A stretch of DNA of 64,000 nucleotides from Pseudoflavonifractor_A sp022772585 (GCF_052065415.1 NZ_JBQHUB010000015.1:1-64000); one strand, 5' to 3'. Positions 51,684 through 59,741 are shown, counted from the first letter of the stretch. Notes: generated by a model from the sequence alone, not told the origin. Made by a program: numbers and translations.

Positions 51684-51920
51684 TCACGACGGCTCGGACG
51701 CTTCCACCTCGATCATTTCTGCATCCGCCTTGCGCACGCTCAGCTCATAGCCCCGGACATTCAGCTCCATGGGATCGCCCAGAGGGGCCACCTTACGGAC
51801 GAAAATCTCCACGCCTTTCGTGATGCCCATGTCCATGATGCGGCGCTTCACCGGGCCCTCGCCGTGGAGCTTCACCACAGTAACAGTTTCGCCCACCTTG
51901 ACATCCTTCAGTGTTTTCAT
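51684..51920 (-). CDS. feoA: FeoA family protein, 78 aa
   Basis: FeoA is a small SH3-like cytoplasmic protein that supports FeoB. The sequence KTLKDVKVGETVTVVKLHGE, then PVKRRIMDMGITKGVEIFVR and GDPMELNVRGYELSVRKADA is canonical, ending with an acidic tail. SD GAGGAGAG lies before the ATG. The gap to feoB is filled by the GC-rich insert, unlike the tight spacing usual for feoAB. Confidence 0.92.
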   Translation of the reverse strand: MKTLKDVKVGETVTVVKLHGEGPVKRRIMDMGITKGVEIFVRKVAPLGDPMELNVRGYELSVRKADAEMIEVEASEPS

Positions 51921-52001
51921 ATTTGCTCTCCTCCTGATCAGTTTTCACGTTTCATTCATGCAGCGGCATCGATAAGCGCGCACAAATGCGCAGCAAAGAA
52001 T

Positions 52002-52026
52002 CCCTGATTCAGAATACGAATCAGGG
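52002..52026 (-). terminator. Hairpin between the two feoA genes
   Basis: CCCTGATTC pairs with GAATCAGGG, loop of seven, followed on the minus strand by ATTCTTTG; a weak terminator or attenuator. Confidence 0.5.
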
Positions 52027-52032
52027 CCCTGT

Positions 52033-52245
52033 TTAAATCATGATACGGTTTGCCATGGTCTTATCCAATGCGATCCGGCTGTCTTTTACCTGCACGATCA
52101 GATTTCCTGCCATCTCGCTTACCACTGTCACATCACTGTCCACCACAAAGCCCAATTCTGCCAGGTGCTGGCGCACCTCGTCCTTCCCTGTGATCTTATG
52201 AATGGTGACCGTTTCCCCTGTTTTCGCCATCGTCAGCGGCATCAT
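52033..52245 (-). CDS. feoA: FeoA family protein, 70 aa (first in cluster)
   Basis: A second FeoA-type SH3 protein reads PLTMAKTGETVTIHKITGKD, then EVRQHLAELGFVVDSDVTVV and SEMAGNLIVQVKDSRIALDK. It differs from the neighbour and lacks the acidic tail. Paired FeoA proteins before FeoB are common in Firmicutes. The start is one of two adjacent ATGs (52245 or 52242) after GGGAGG. Two GTTAG-N6-CTAAC palindromes lie 24-75 bases upstream. Confidence 0.9.
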   Translation of the reverse strand: MMPLTMAKTGETVTIHKITGKDEVRQHLAELGFVVDSDVTVVSEMAGNLIVQVKDSRIALDKTMANRIMI

Positions 52246-52268
52246 TCCATCGCCTCCCTCTCCTGGAA

Positions 52269-52319
52269 GTTAGACATATCTAACTTCCCGTCAAAAAATT
52301 TGGGTTAGGAGTCTCTAAC
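52269..52319 (-). promoter_or_regulatory. Two GTTAG-N6-CTAAC operators before feoA
   Basis: GTTAGACATATCTAAC (52269-52284) and GTTAGGAGTCTCTAAC (52304-52319, extended to GGGTTAG/CTAACCC) are 35 bases apart centre to centre. Iron-dependent repression by a DtxR-family protein is inferred. Confidence 0.7.
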
Positions 52320-52397
52320 CCACGGATCGGCATCAGTTTAACACCACTAACCATCCTTGTCAAGAGTGTTTGATAAAAACATCCAACTCTAGTCAGC

Positions 52398-52937
52398 TTA
52401 TACTAATCCATGTGCCGCTTTAGCGGCAGTCTCAAAAAAGAAGGACGCCATCTCCTCCGCACTTGTTCTGTCATCGGTGGAGAGCCAGATGAGCGCTGTG
52501 TTGAGCAGTGCACCGATATACATGTACAAATGATATTTTTCGATGGAGGATGACGGCATATTGCCCGCCACATTCTCATGGAACCGGTTGAGTTCCTCCA
52601 GCAGAACAGTGATGAATCCGGAGCGGTACAGATCCAAAACATATTTCCGGTACTTTTGGAAATACCGGAAACTCAGAAGCATATTCTCATATGAAAAAAA
52701 GGTATCCTGTTCAAAGTGGATCTCCTGATAAAAGCTGTCCAAAATGTCCCGAATCAGGGTGACAAAAACATCTTCCTTTGAAGAATAATTGCGGTAGAAG
52801 GAGGCCCGGGCCACTCCGGCCCTGCTGACGATCTCTGAGATATGGATATCTGCCAGACTCTTTTCCTCCATCAGGGTAAATAAAGCATTGGTGATATGGG
52901 TTTTTACCCGCAGATTCGCCTCTTTCCGCTTGTCCAT
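52398..52937 (-). CDS. TetR-family transcriptional regulator
   Basis: This 179-residue protein has a TetR HTH, TNALFTLMEEKSLADIHISE followed by IVSRAGVARASFYRNYSSKE, near residues 12-55, and an all-helical carboxy part with the YRNYSSKEDVF signature of the TetR_C_8/DhaS-like group. ATG 52937 lies six bases after AAGGGAG. It is divergent from the second degV gene, 138 bases away, and so probably regulates it. Ligand unknown. Confidence 0.85.
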   Translation of the reverse strand: MDKRKEANLRVKTHITNALFTLMEEKSLADIHISEIVSRAGVARASFYRNYSSKEDVFVTLIRDILDSFYQEIHFEQDTFFSYENMLLSFRYFQKYRKYVLDLYRSGFITVLLEELNRFHENVAGNMPSSSIEKYHLYMYIGALLNTALIWLSTDDRTSAEEMASFFFETAAKAAHGLV

Positions 52938-53075
52938 GGCCGCTCCCTTCATAAGATCTGATACATAAATGAAAATTCTGTCTTACTAGCAGCGATTGAT
53001 GTGCCTGCTGCAATGTGATACGATTGTTGCATATTTTATCATATTGTTTTTTGATGTCAATGGAGGAACTCTGAT

Positions 53076-53963
53076 ATGGCCAACTATTGTCTGAGCTGCT
53101 GTTCCACGGTGGATCTGACCCCGGAGCATATGCGGGAGCGGGATATCCGATACGTGTGTTTCCACTTTACGCTGGACGGTGTGGAATATCCGGACGACAT
53201 GGGCGTCTCCATGTCCTCTGAGGAACTGTTCCGCCGGATGTCCGCCGGAGCTGAAACGAAAACTTCTCAGGTGGGGGTGGCGGGTTACCTTGCGCACTTT
53301 GAAGCGATGCTGAAGGAGGGCAGGGACATTCTCCACGTCACCCTCTCCACCGGCCTGTCGGGCAGTTACAACTCTGCCTGCATTGCAAAGGCGGAGCTGG
53401 AGGAGCGGTATCCGGAGCGGAAGATCTGCATTGTGGATTCTCTCGGCGCATCCAGCGGCTACGGCCTGATCATGGAGACGCTGGCCGACCTGCGGGACGC
53501 CGGGAAGACCATCGACGAGCTCTGCCGGTGGCTGGAAGCCAACAAACTGCGGATGCATCACTGGTTCTTTTCCACGGACCTGTCTTACTATGTGCGGGGC
53601 GGAAGGATCTCCAGGACTGCAGGTATGGTCGGGACCATGCTGAACATCTGCCCGCTGCTCAACATGGACAAGAAGGGCTGTCTGACCCCCAGAGAGAAGG
53701 TGCGGGGAAAGCGGAACGTGATCAAGCGGATCGTGGATCAAATGGCGTTCCATGCCGAACACGGGAGTGCATACAGCGGGAAATGCTTTCTATGCCAATC
53801 CCTGTGTATGGAAGACGCCAGAGCTGTTGCCGCACTGGTGGAGGAACGGTTTCCAAATCTGCAGGGCCCGGTCCGGATCTTCCCCATCGGCACCACAATA
53901 GGAAGCCATACCGGCCCCGGTACCATAGCTCTGTTTTTCTGGGGCGATGAGCGAACGGACTGA
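53076..53963 (+). CDS. DegV family fatty-acid-binding protein (second copy)
   Basis: This 295-residue FakB-like protein shows RYVCFHFTLDGVEYPDD, then DILHVTLSTGLSGSYNSA (lipid-head binding Ser/Thr), CIVDSLGASSGYGLIM, DLSYYVRGGRISRTAGMVGT and TTIGSHTGPGTIALFFWG. It differs strongly from the copy at 33001, starts with an unusual MANYCLSCCSTVDLT (Cys-rich) segment and is divergent from a TetR gene. The Cys triplet near the amino end is uncommon for the family. SD GGAGGAAC lies before the ATG. Confidence 0.92.
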   Translation: MANYCLSCCSTVDLTPEHMRERDIRYVCFHFTLDGVEYPDDMGVSMSSEELFRRMSAGAETKTSQVGVAGYLAHFEAMLKEGRDILHVTLSTGLSGSYNSACIAKAELEERYPERKICIVDSLGASSGYGLIMETLADLRDAGKTIDELCRWLEANKLRMHHWFFSTDLSYYVRGGRISRTAGMVGTMLNICPLLNMDKKGCLTPREKVRGKRNVIKRIVDQMAFHAEHGSAYSGKCFLCQSLCMEDARAVAALVEERFPNLQGPVRIFPIGTTIGSHTGPGTIALFFWGDERTD

Positions 53964-53992
53964 ATATCACAGAACGAGCATCTCAAAAGAAC

Positions 53993-54028
53993 AAAAGGGG
54001 GACCGCCCTGATGGGCGGTCCCCCTTTT
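53993..54028 (+). terminator. Terminator after second degV
   Basis: AAAAGGGGGACCGCCC pairs with GGGCGGTCCCCCTTTT with a 4-base loop. Confidence 0.9.
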
Positions 54029-54063
54029 CCGTATCGGAGCATCCCGGCACACCTTACCGGAAG

Positions 54064-54298
54064 ATGGCCTTGGAGCTTTCCACGCTCTCCGGCAGGACGG
54101 CGGTGAAGTGGAAGCAGGTGGCCCGGGCTGGAGGCCAGTCTGGATGAGACGCAGCAGCTCCTCAGGCAGGCGGGCTGCGCCAAGCGCTATGTCAGGAGCA
54201 AGCGGGACGCCATCATCAGCCACGGCATCCTCCACCATATCCCCCTCAAAAAGATTAACGACAAGCTCTTCACCGGGAACGAAAAGACGCTGATCTGA
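54064..54298 (+). pseudogene. Frameshifted remnant of a small Firmicute regulator-like protein
   Basis: One frame reads KMALELSTLSGRTAVKWKQV up to 54147. A second frame from 54140 reads LDETQQLLRQAGCAKRYVRS, then KRDAIISHGILHHIPLKKIN, and DKLFTGNEKTLI to a stop at 54298. The LDETQxLLxxAG...RxxRDAII...IN-xL pattern matches the carboxy end of short XRE-associated proteins (from memory). The two frames join imperfectly, so the gene is broken and its HTH start is lost. Confidence 0.55.
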
Positions 54299-54340
54299 AA
54301 AAAGGAACCTTCTCCCGCCGTCCCTACGGGGAGGGCAAAC

Positions 54341-54370
54341 TGGACACAGCAGCCCCGGGTGTGATAAAAT
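54341..54370 (+). promoter_or_regulatory. Promoter of tetR (54414)
   Basis: -35 TGGACA (54341-54346), 18-base spacer and extended -10, TGA TAAAAT (54365-54370). Transcription would start near the ATG at 54378, favouring the later GTG as start. Confidence 0.65.
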
Positions 54371-54413
54371 AGCGGCAATGAACAGGACGATTTCGTCGAA
54401 GGGGCGTAGCGCT

Positions 54414-54956
54414 GTGCCAGTCAACATGAAAGCCATGATCGCGGAGACCTTTCTCACCCTTGCCGGACAGAAAAACGTGGATAAGATCACGGTGAAGGAC
54501 CTGGTGGAGGCGTGCGGCATCTCCCGTCAGACCTTTTACTATCATTTTCAGGATATCATAGATGTGGTGGAGTGGCTGGTGGAGCGGAACACTCAGACCA
54601 TGCTGGAGCGGAGCCTGGCGGCGGGAGACCCGCGGGAGGCCATCCGCATCTTTGTGGCCGACGCGGTGGAGAAGCGGGATTTGATCCAGCGTCTTCTGGC
54701 CTCCCAGCGCCTGGAGCAGGTGCGTGGGACCATGTTCCAGGCCTTCCGCACCTATCTGCGGGAACTCTTCCGAAGCAGGGAGCCGGCGCAGCCGGTCCGC
54801 GTTTCCGACCTGGAGACCCTCATTGATTTCTGTGCCTTCGGCATTGCCGGATTGCTGCTGGAACACTGCCAGAGGCCCCGGACAGACGTGGAACTGCTGA
54901 CGGACCAGATCTACCGCCTGCTGTCCGGGGAGATGATCCCCCGGGTGGAGCTATAG
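54414..54956 (+). CDS. TetR-family transcriptional regulator
   Basis: This 180-residue protein carries the HTH KNVDKITVKDLVEACGISRQ followed by TFYYHFQDIIDVVEWLVERN, the layout of DhaS-like TetR proteins. GTG 54414 has AAGGGG nine bases upstream. The ATG at 54378 lies at the predicted transcript start without an SD, and an ATG four codons after the GTG is another option. It converges on the HdeD-like gene and shares its terminator; the palindrome cluster at 55702 is a possible target (inference). Confidence 0.83.
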   Translation: MPVNMKAMIAETFLTLAGQKNVDKITVKDLVEACGISRQTFYYHFQDIIDVVEWLVERNTQTMLERSLAAGDPREAIRIFVADAVEKRDLIQRLLASQRLEQVRGTMFQAFRTYLRELFRSREPAQPVRVSDLETLIDFCAFGIAGLLLEHCQRPRTDVELLTDQIYRLLSGEMIPRVEL

Positions 54957-54960
54957 AGAA

Positions 54961-55007
54961 AAGACCTCCGGAGCGTGAGCCTCTCACGCTCCGGAGGTCT
55001 TTTTTTC
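54961..55007. terminator. Bidirectional terminator between tetR and hdeD-like gene
   Basis: The 19-bp stem AAGACCTCCGGAGCGTGAG pairs with its complement ending at 55001, followed by T7. The hdeD-like stop codon lies in this hairpin. Confidence 0.92.
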
Positions 55008-55595
55008 CCGCTTCCACGGGTGCAGGTCCAAAAGAAGCTGCACGCCGATGGAGATGAGCTCCAGGCCCAGAAGCACCACATGCTCCCGTACCCGGGATAC
55101 CGGGTCGATGAGCAGCACCACCGCCAGCAGCAGGCCGATGGCGGCGTGGAGCATCTCTCTCAGCCAGCATTCCCGGTTGGCCATGGCACAGATGGCACGG
55201 TTGAGCAGTTCGGAACCCTTCACCAGGCCGAAGATGCCCCAGGCGGTTCCGATCAGGCCGTCGGCCCCGGGGCCCCGGAGCAAAATGGTGCTCCCTACAG
55301 CCAGGACCACGATGCCGCTGGAGGTCAGCCTGGTCTCGGCGATGCGGTATTCGCCGGTGCGGAGCCCACGGACCAGACAGGAGAGGCCGGAGGCGGCCAT
55401 CAGCGTTCCCAGCACGTAGGGAAGGCAGCGGTGGACATGGCTGGGGAGCAGCAGGCAGAGGACGCCAAGCCCCGTCAGCAGGACGGAGAGGACATATGCC
55501 GGCCATCCCTCAATGCCTGGCAGCGGTTTGTGGGCATATCCGGCCTGTGGGACAAATTTGCGTTCCTCCTCGGGGTATGTGTGATATGGTTTCAT
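54984..55595 (-). CDS. HdeD/DUF308 family membrane protein
   Basis: This 203-residue membrane protein has six helices in three hairpin pairs, WPAYVLSVLLTGLGVLCLLL, YVLGTLMAASGLSCLVRGLR, GIVVLAVGSTILLRGP, GTAWGIFGLVKGSELLNRAI, AAIGLLLAVVLLIDPV and VVLLGLELISIGVQLLLDL. The repeated short-helix pattern matches DUF308/HdeD, linked to acid and general stress tolerance in enterobacteria. The start ATG has AAAGGAAGG upstream. Its promoter side faces the palindrome cluster shared with the ftsH-2 operon. Confidence 0.8.
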   Translation of the reverse strand: MKPYHTYPEEERKFVPQAGYAHKPLPGIEGWPAYVLSVLLTGLGVLCLLLPSHVHRCLPYVLGTLMAASGLSCLVRGLRTGEYRIAETRLTSSGIVVLAVGSTILLRGPGADGLIGTAWGIFGLVKGSELLNRAICAMANRECWLREMLHAAIGLLLAVVLLIDPVSRVREHVVLLGLELISIGVQLLLDLHPWKREKKTSGA

Positions 55596-55701
55596 AGCCC
55601 TTCCTTTCCGTGCTGCCGGACAGACAGATCACATGGAGATATGTGTTTTGACCGTATCTTAGCGGAAAACGGGGCAGATTGGTATATGCAAGTTGAGGCG
55701 T

Positions 55702-55764
55702 CTGTCCTGACAGAGATCCGTGTCTGTCAGGTATCCTGACACCGGGCGGATTTTGTCAGGACAG
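55702..55764. promoter_or_regulatory. Dense TGTCAGG palindrome cluster (candidate operator)
   Basis: In 63 bases there are four half-sites forming nested palindromes: CTGTCCTGACA (55702-55712) pairs with TGTCAGGACAG (55754-55764), and TGTCAGG TAT CCTGACA lies at 55725-55741. The cluster sits in the divergent region between the hdeD-like gene and the 55846-ftsH operon. Confidence 0.75.
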
Positions 55765-55845
55765 AGCGGGAAAATTGCAAGTGGCTTTTCCGGCGGGCCT
55801 CTGCTAAACTGCAGTTGCATTTCAAGATCCGGAGGAGAGCTGTCC

Positions 55846-56292
55846 ATGGAACGCAGATGGGGAATGTTTGAGGCCAAGCTGGGTGAATTGGAGCGGCAGT
55901 ATGCACGGATGCAGGCCTGCCTGCAGGGCTGTCAATCCAGGGACCACGAAGCGCTCCGCCGGGGACGGGAGCAGCTGGCGGACCAGTGCCGGGCGTATGA
56001 GGACCTGCTGCGGGAACAGGCGGCGGGCAGCCGCTCCCCTGCCATGGCGGCGATGGCGGATTTTCAACTGGAATACTGCCGGAGAACGGAGGACCTGCTC
56101 GCTCAAAACCTGTCTGCCTGGCTGCGCGGCGGAGGCAGCGGCGCAGGGGAAAACCAGTCGGAGGCCATGACGCTCCGCGCGGAGTATGCCATTGATTTCG
56201 CGGCTCAGGCCATGCGCTACGCGCTGCTCTCTGCTCTGGCTGCGGCGGAGGAGCAGAGTGGCTGCGAAGAGACAAAGGAGGAACCGGTATGA
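55846..56292 (+). CDS. Hypothetical helical protein, 148 aa
   Basis: This is a soluble, strongly helical protein: MFEAKLGELERQYARMQACL, then a Gln/Arg-rich stretch with heptads, a Gly-rich linker GGGSGAGENQSE near residue 100, and AEYAIDFAAQAMRYALLSAL. No family recognised. ATG 55846 lies after GGAGGAGAG. Its stop overlaps the ftsH-2 ATG (ATGA), so the two are translated together. An adaptor or regulator of that protease is a reasonable guess. Confidence 0.7.
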   Translation: MERRWGMFEAKLGELERQYARMQACLQGCQSRDHEALRRGREQLADQCRAYEDLLREQAAGSRSPAMAAMADFQLEYCRRTEDLLAQNLSAWLRGGGSGAGENQSEAMTLRAEYAIDFAAQAMRYALLSALAAAEEQSGCEETKEEPV

Positions 56293-58103
56293 ATGAAGTA
56301 AAAAGCCCGAAAAAGCCGCTGATCTATTATTATCTGATCGTCATGCTCGTCCTGATGCTGTTCAATTTTCTGGCTCTGCCCTGGCTGGCCGAGCATCAGA
56401 TCAAAGAAGTTGACTACAACACCTTTGTCTCCATGGTAGAGGGCGGCCAGGTGGGCCAGGCAGAGATTCAGGAGCAGGACAACCGTATTCTGTTCACGGA
56501 CAGGGACGGAAAGACCATCTACAAGACCGCCATGGTGCCGGACGCGGACCTGCTGTCCCGGCTGCTGGAGGCCGGGGTCTCCACCAGCGGTGTGGAGATC
56601 GAGCAAAGCTCCCTGCTGGTGTCTCTGCTGGGGTGGATCCTGCCACTGATCGTCTTTATCGGCATCGGCCAGTTCATGTCCCGGAAGATGATGCAGAAAA
56701 TGGGCGGCGGCAACTCCATGATGTTCAACATGGGCAAGTCCAACGCCAAGGTCTACGTAAAGTCCTCCGAGGGCATCAAGTTTTCCGATGTGGCCGGCGA
56801 GGATGAGGCCAAGGAGAATCTGACGGAGATCGTGAACTACCTCCATGACCCCGGCAAGTACCAGGAGATCGGCGCCTCCATGCCCAAGGGCGTCCTGCTG
56901 GTAGGCCCTCCGGGCACCGGCAAGACCCTGCTGGCCAAAGCTGTGGCCGGCGAGGCCAACGTGCCCTTCTTCTCCATGTCCGGCTCGGAGTTCGTGGAGA
57001 TGTTCGTGGGCATGGGCGCATCTAAGGTGCGGGACCTCTTTAAACAGGCGAAAGAAAAGGCCCCCTGCATCGTGTTCATCGACGAGATCGACGCCATCGG
57101 AAAAAAGCGTGACGGCCAACTGGGCGGCAACGACGAGCGGGAGCAGACCCTGAACCAGCTGCTCACCGAGATGGACGGCTTTGAGGGCAACACCGGCGTC
57201 ATCATCCTGGCCGCCACCAACCGGCCCGAGTCCCTGGATCCGGCACTGACCCGTCCCGGCCGGTTTGACCGCCGGGTGCCGGTGGAGCTGCCGGACCTGA
57301 AGGGCCGGGAGGAGATCCTCAAAGTCCACGCGAAGAAGATCAAGGTGGCAGAGGACGCGGATTTCAACCGCATCGCCCGCATGGCCTCCGGCGCCTCGGG
57401 CGCGGAGCTGGCCAACATCGTCAACGAGGCCGCCCTCCGGGCGGTCCGGGACGGCCGCCGGTTTGCCACCCAGGCGGATCTGGAGGAGAGCATCGAGGTG
57501 GTCATCGCCGGGTATCAGAAAAAGAACGCCATCCTGACCGACCATGAAAAGCGCATCGTGGCCTGCCACGAAATCGGACACGCCCTGGTGGCCGCCAAAC
57601 AGACCAACTCCGCCCCCGTACAGAAGATCACCATCGTGCCCCGGACCTCCGGCGCCCTGGGCTACACCATGCAGGTGGAGGAGGGCAACCACTACCTCAT
57701 GAGCAGGGAGGAGATCGAGAACAAGATCGCCACCTATACCGGCGGCCGGGCGGCGGAGGAAGTGGTGTTCGGCTCCGTCACCACCGGCGCCTCCAACGAC
57801 ATCGAGCAGGCCACCAAGCTGGCCCGGGCCATGATCACCCGGTACGGTATGAGCGACGACTTCGACATGGTGGCCCTGGAAACGGTGAACAACCAGTACC
57901 TGGGCGGGGACACCTCCCTGGCCTGCTCCGCCGAGACCCAGGCCCGGATCGACCGGGAGGTAGTGGACCTGGTGAGGCGGCAGCACGACAAGGCCGTCCG
58001 GATCCTGACAGAGAACCGGGAAAAACTCGATGAGCTCTCCAAGTTCCTGTATGAGAAAGAGACCATCACCGGTGAGGAGTTTATGAACATCCTGAACGGA
58101 TGA
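56289..58103 (+). CDS. ftsH: ATP-dependent zinc metalloprotease FtsH (copy 2)
   Basis: This 604-residue membrane AAA+ protease has two TM helices (about 14-36 and 107-127) around a short extracytoplasmic domain. Walker A GPPGTGKT is at 206-213, then IVFIDEIDAIGKKRDG, TRPGRFDRRVPV, and the zinc motif HEIGH at 427-431. It is about 110 residues shorter than copy 1 and lacks its Pro-rich tail. Position in a small operon with an unknown partner, and a shared palindrome region with an HdeD-like gene, suggest a stress-induced extra copy, as in known heat/acid tolerance islands of other bacteria (analogy only). Confidence 0.95.
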   Translation: MNEVKSPKKPLIYYYLIVMLVLMLFNFLALPWLAEHQIKEVDYNTFVSMVEGGQVGQAEIQEQDNRILFTDRDGKTIYKTAMVPDADLLSRLLEAGVSTSGVEIEQSSLLVSLLGWILPLIVFIGIGQFMSRKMMQKMGGGNSMMFNMGKSNAKVYVKSSEGIKFSDVAGEDEAKENLTEIVNYLHDPGKYQEIGASMPKGVLLVGPPGTGKTLLAKAVAGEANVPFFSMSGSEFVEMFVGMGASKVRDLFKQAKEKAPCIVFIDEIDAIGKKRDGQLGGNDEREQTLNQLLTEMDGFEGNTGVIILAATNRPESLDPALTRPGRFDRRVPVELPDLKGREEILKVHAKKIKVAEDADFNRIARMASGASGAELANIVNEAALRAVRDGRRFATQADLEESIEVVIAGYQKKNAILTDHEKRIVACHEIGHALVAAKQTNSAPVQKITIVPRTSGALGYTMQVEEGNHYLMSREEIENKIATYTGGRAAEEVVFGSVTTGASNDIEQATKLARAMITRYGMSDDFDMVALETVNNQYLGGDTSLACSAETQARIDREVVDLVRRQHDKAVRILTENREKLDELSKFLYEKETITGEEFMNILNG

Positions 58104-58130
58104 CGCAGGATAAAAGCATCTGAAAAAGCA

Positions 58131-58173
58131 AAACCATCCGCGGCAGGCAGAAGACGGCCTGCCGCGGATGGTT
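58131..58173 (+). terminator. Terminator after ftsH-2
   Basis: The 18-bp stem AAACCATCCGCGGCAGGC pairs with its complement; loop of seven. Confidence 0.88.
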
Positions 58174-58192
58174 TGTATTCTCAGCACCGCTG

Positions 58193-58223
58193 AAAAAAGC
58201 CCACCGGCCAAAGGCCGGTGGGC
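58193..58223 (-). terminator. Terminator after malQ
   Basis: GCCCACCGGCC pairs with GGCCGGTGGGC around AAA; the minus strand then has TTTTTT. Confidence 0.88.
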
Positions 58224-58247
58224 GAAGGGGGGGGAAAGGAAACGGGA

Positions 58248-59729
58248 TCAGGCCCGTCCGTAAAGGCGGGCCGCCTCCCTGATCTTCTCAGTCAGTTCCG
58301 CTGTGATCTGGCCGGGCAGCAGCCGCCACTGCCAGTTGCCGCCCAGGGTGCCGGGGGTGTTCATCCGGGAGCCGGCTCCCAGGCCCAGATAGTCCTGCAT
58401 CTGGGCCACGAAGAGCTCGGCCACGCTGCTCAGGCCGCCCCGCAGGACGCCCCAGTGGAAGCCCTCCGATTCGTTGAGCCCCAGATACCGGCGGGCCATG
58501 GTGATGTCTGCCGGGTCGGCCTCGTCCTTCCAGACCATCAGGGGGGCGTTGTCGTGGGTCCCCGCGTAGCAGACGCAGTGGGGCGTGTAGGTGTGGGGCA
58601 GGTAATTGCTGGGCTCCCGGGAGTCAAAGGCGAACTCCAGCACCTTCATGCCGGGGAAGCCGGAGTCCTCCAGCAGCTGCCGGACCTCCGGCGTGAGAAA
58701 GCCCAGGTCCTCGGCGATGAACTGTATGCTGGGGAAGCGGCCGGTGAGCACCCGCAGCAGGTCCATGCCGGGGCCCTTGACCCACCGGCCGTTTTTGGCG
58801 GTGGTCTCGCCGTAGGGCACGGCCCAGTAGCTCTCCAGCCCCCGGAAATGGTCGATGCGTAGGATATCGTACAGCCGGGCGGCGCCCTCGATCCGGCGGA
58901 TCCACCACTGGTAACCGTCCCGCTTCATGGCGTCCCAGTCATAGAGGGGATTGCCCCAGAGCTGGCCGTCGGCGCTGAAATAGTCGGGGGGCACGCCCGC
59001 CACCTCGTGGGGGATGTTCCGCTCGTCCAGCTGGAAGCTGCCGGGGTCGGCCCATACGTCGGCCGAGTCCATGGCCACATAGATGGGCAGGTCGCCGATG
59101 ATGCCCACACCCCTGTCGTGGGCGTAGGCGCGCAGGGCCTCCCATTGGCGGAAGAACTGGTACTGGATATAGGTGAACAGGCGGACGTCCTCCGCCAGTT
59201 CATTCCGGTAACGCTCCACCGCGCCGGGGCGGCGGAGCCGGATGTCCTCATCGGGCCACTCCGTCCAGGCCTTCATGCCGAAGCGGTGCTTCAGGGCCAT
59301 GAAGAGGGCGTAGTCGGGCAGCCAGGTCCGGTTTTTCTCCACAAAAACGGCCACCGCGCCGGAATCCCGCTGCCAGCCCCGCTCTGCCGCCTTGCGCAGC
59401 AGGGGGAGGCGGCCGCGGTAGATGGCCTCGTAGTCCACCCGGGCCGGATCGCCGCCCCAGTGGACGGCGGCCACTTCATCGGGAGTTAGCAGTCCCTCGT
59501 CACAGAGCAGGTCCAGGTCCACGAAGTAGGGGTTGCCGGCGTAGGCGGAAAAGCTCTGATAGGGAGAGTCGCCGAAGCTGGTGGGACCAACCGGCAGCAT
59601 CTGCCACCAGGACTGCCCCGCATCGGCCAGAAAGTCCACAAAGTCCCGGGCGGCCCGGCCCAGGGTGCCGATACCGTGGGGCGAGGGCAGGGAGGAGACC
59701 GGCATCAGGATACCGCAGCTTCTTTTCAT
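58248..59729 (-). CDS. malQ: 4-alpha-glucanotransferase
   Basis: This GH77 amylomaltase moves glucan chains between maltodextrins, making them usable. It has 493 residues, normal length. The start is KRSCGILMPVSSLPSPHGIG; later QYFFRQW-like, GDLPIYVAMDSADVWA, LWGNPLYDWDAM, ILRIDHFRGLESYWAVP (nucleophile Asp), FIAEDLGFLTPEVRQLL (acid/base Glu) and CYAGTHDNAPLM (third acid) are visible. It ends the maltodextrin operon, 12 bases after the second permease gene. Confidence 0.97.
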   Translation of the reverse strand: MKRSCGILMPVSSLPSPHGIGTLGRAARDFVDFLADAGQSWWQMLPVGPTSFGDSPYQSFSAYAGNPYFVDLDLLCDEGLLTPDEVAAVHWGGDPARVDYEAIYRGRLPLLRKAAERGWQRDSGAVAVFVEKNRTWLPDYALFMALKHRFGMKAWTEWPDEDIRLRRPGAVERYRNELAEDVRLFTYIQYQFFRQWEALRAYAHDRGVGIIGDLPIYVAMDSADVWADPGSFQLDERNIPHEVAGVPPDYFSADGQLWGNPLYDWDAMKRDGYQWWIRRIEGAARLYDILRIDHFRGLESYWAVPYGETTAKNGRWVKGPGMDLLRVLTGRFPSIQFIAEDLGFLTPEVRQLLEDSGFPGMKVLEFAFDSREPSNYLPHTYTPHCVCYAGTHDNAPLMVWKDEADPADITMARRYLGLNESEGFHWGVLRGGLSSVAELFVAQMQDYLGLGAGSRMNTPGTLGGNWQWRLLPGQITAELTEKIREAARLYGRA

Positions 59730-59741
59730 GCCGGATCCCTC

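Noticed and set aside
56217..58211. 664-codon minus-strand open frame
   Set aside because: Antisense of ftsH-2.
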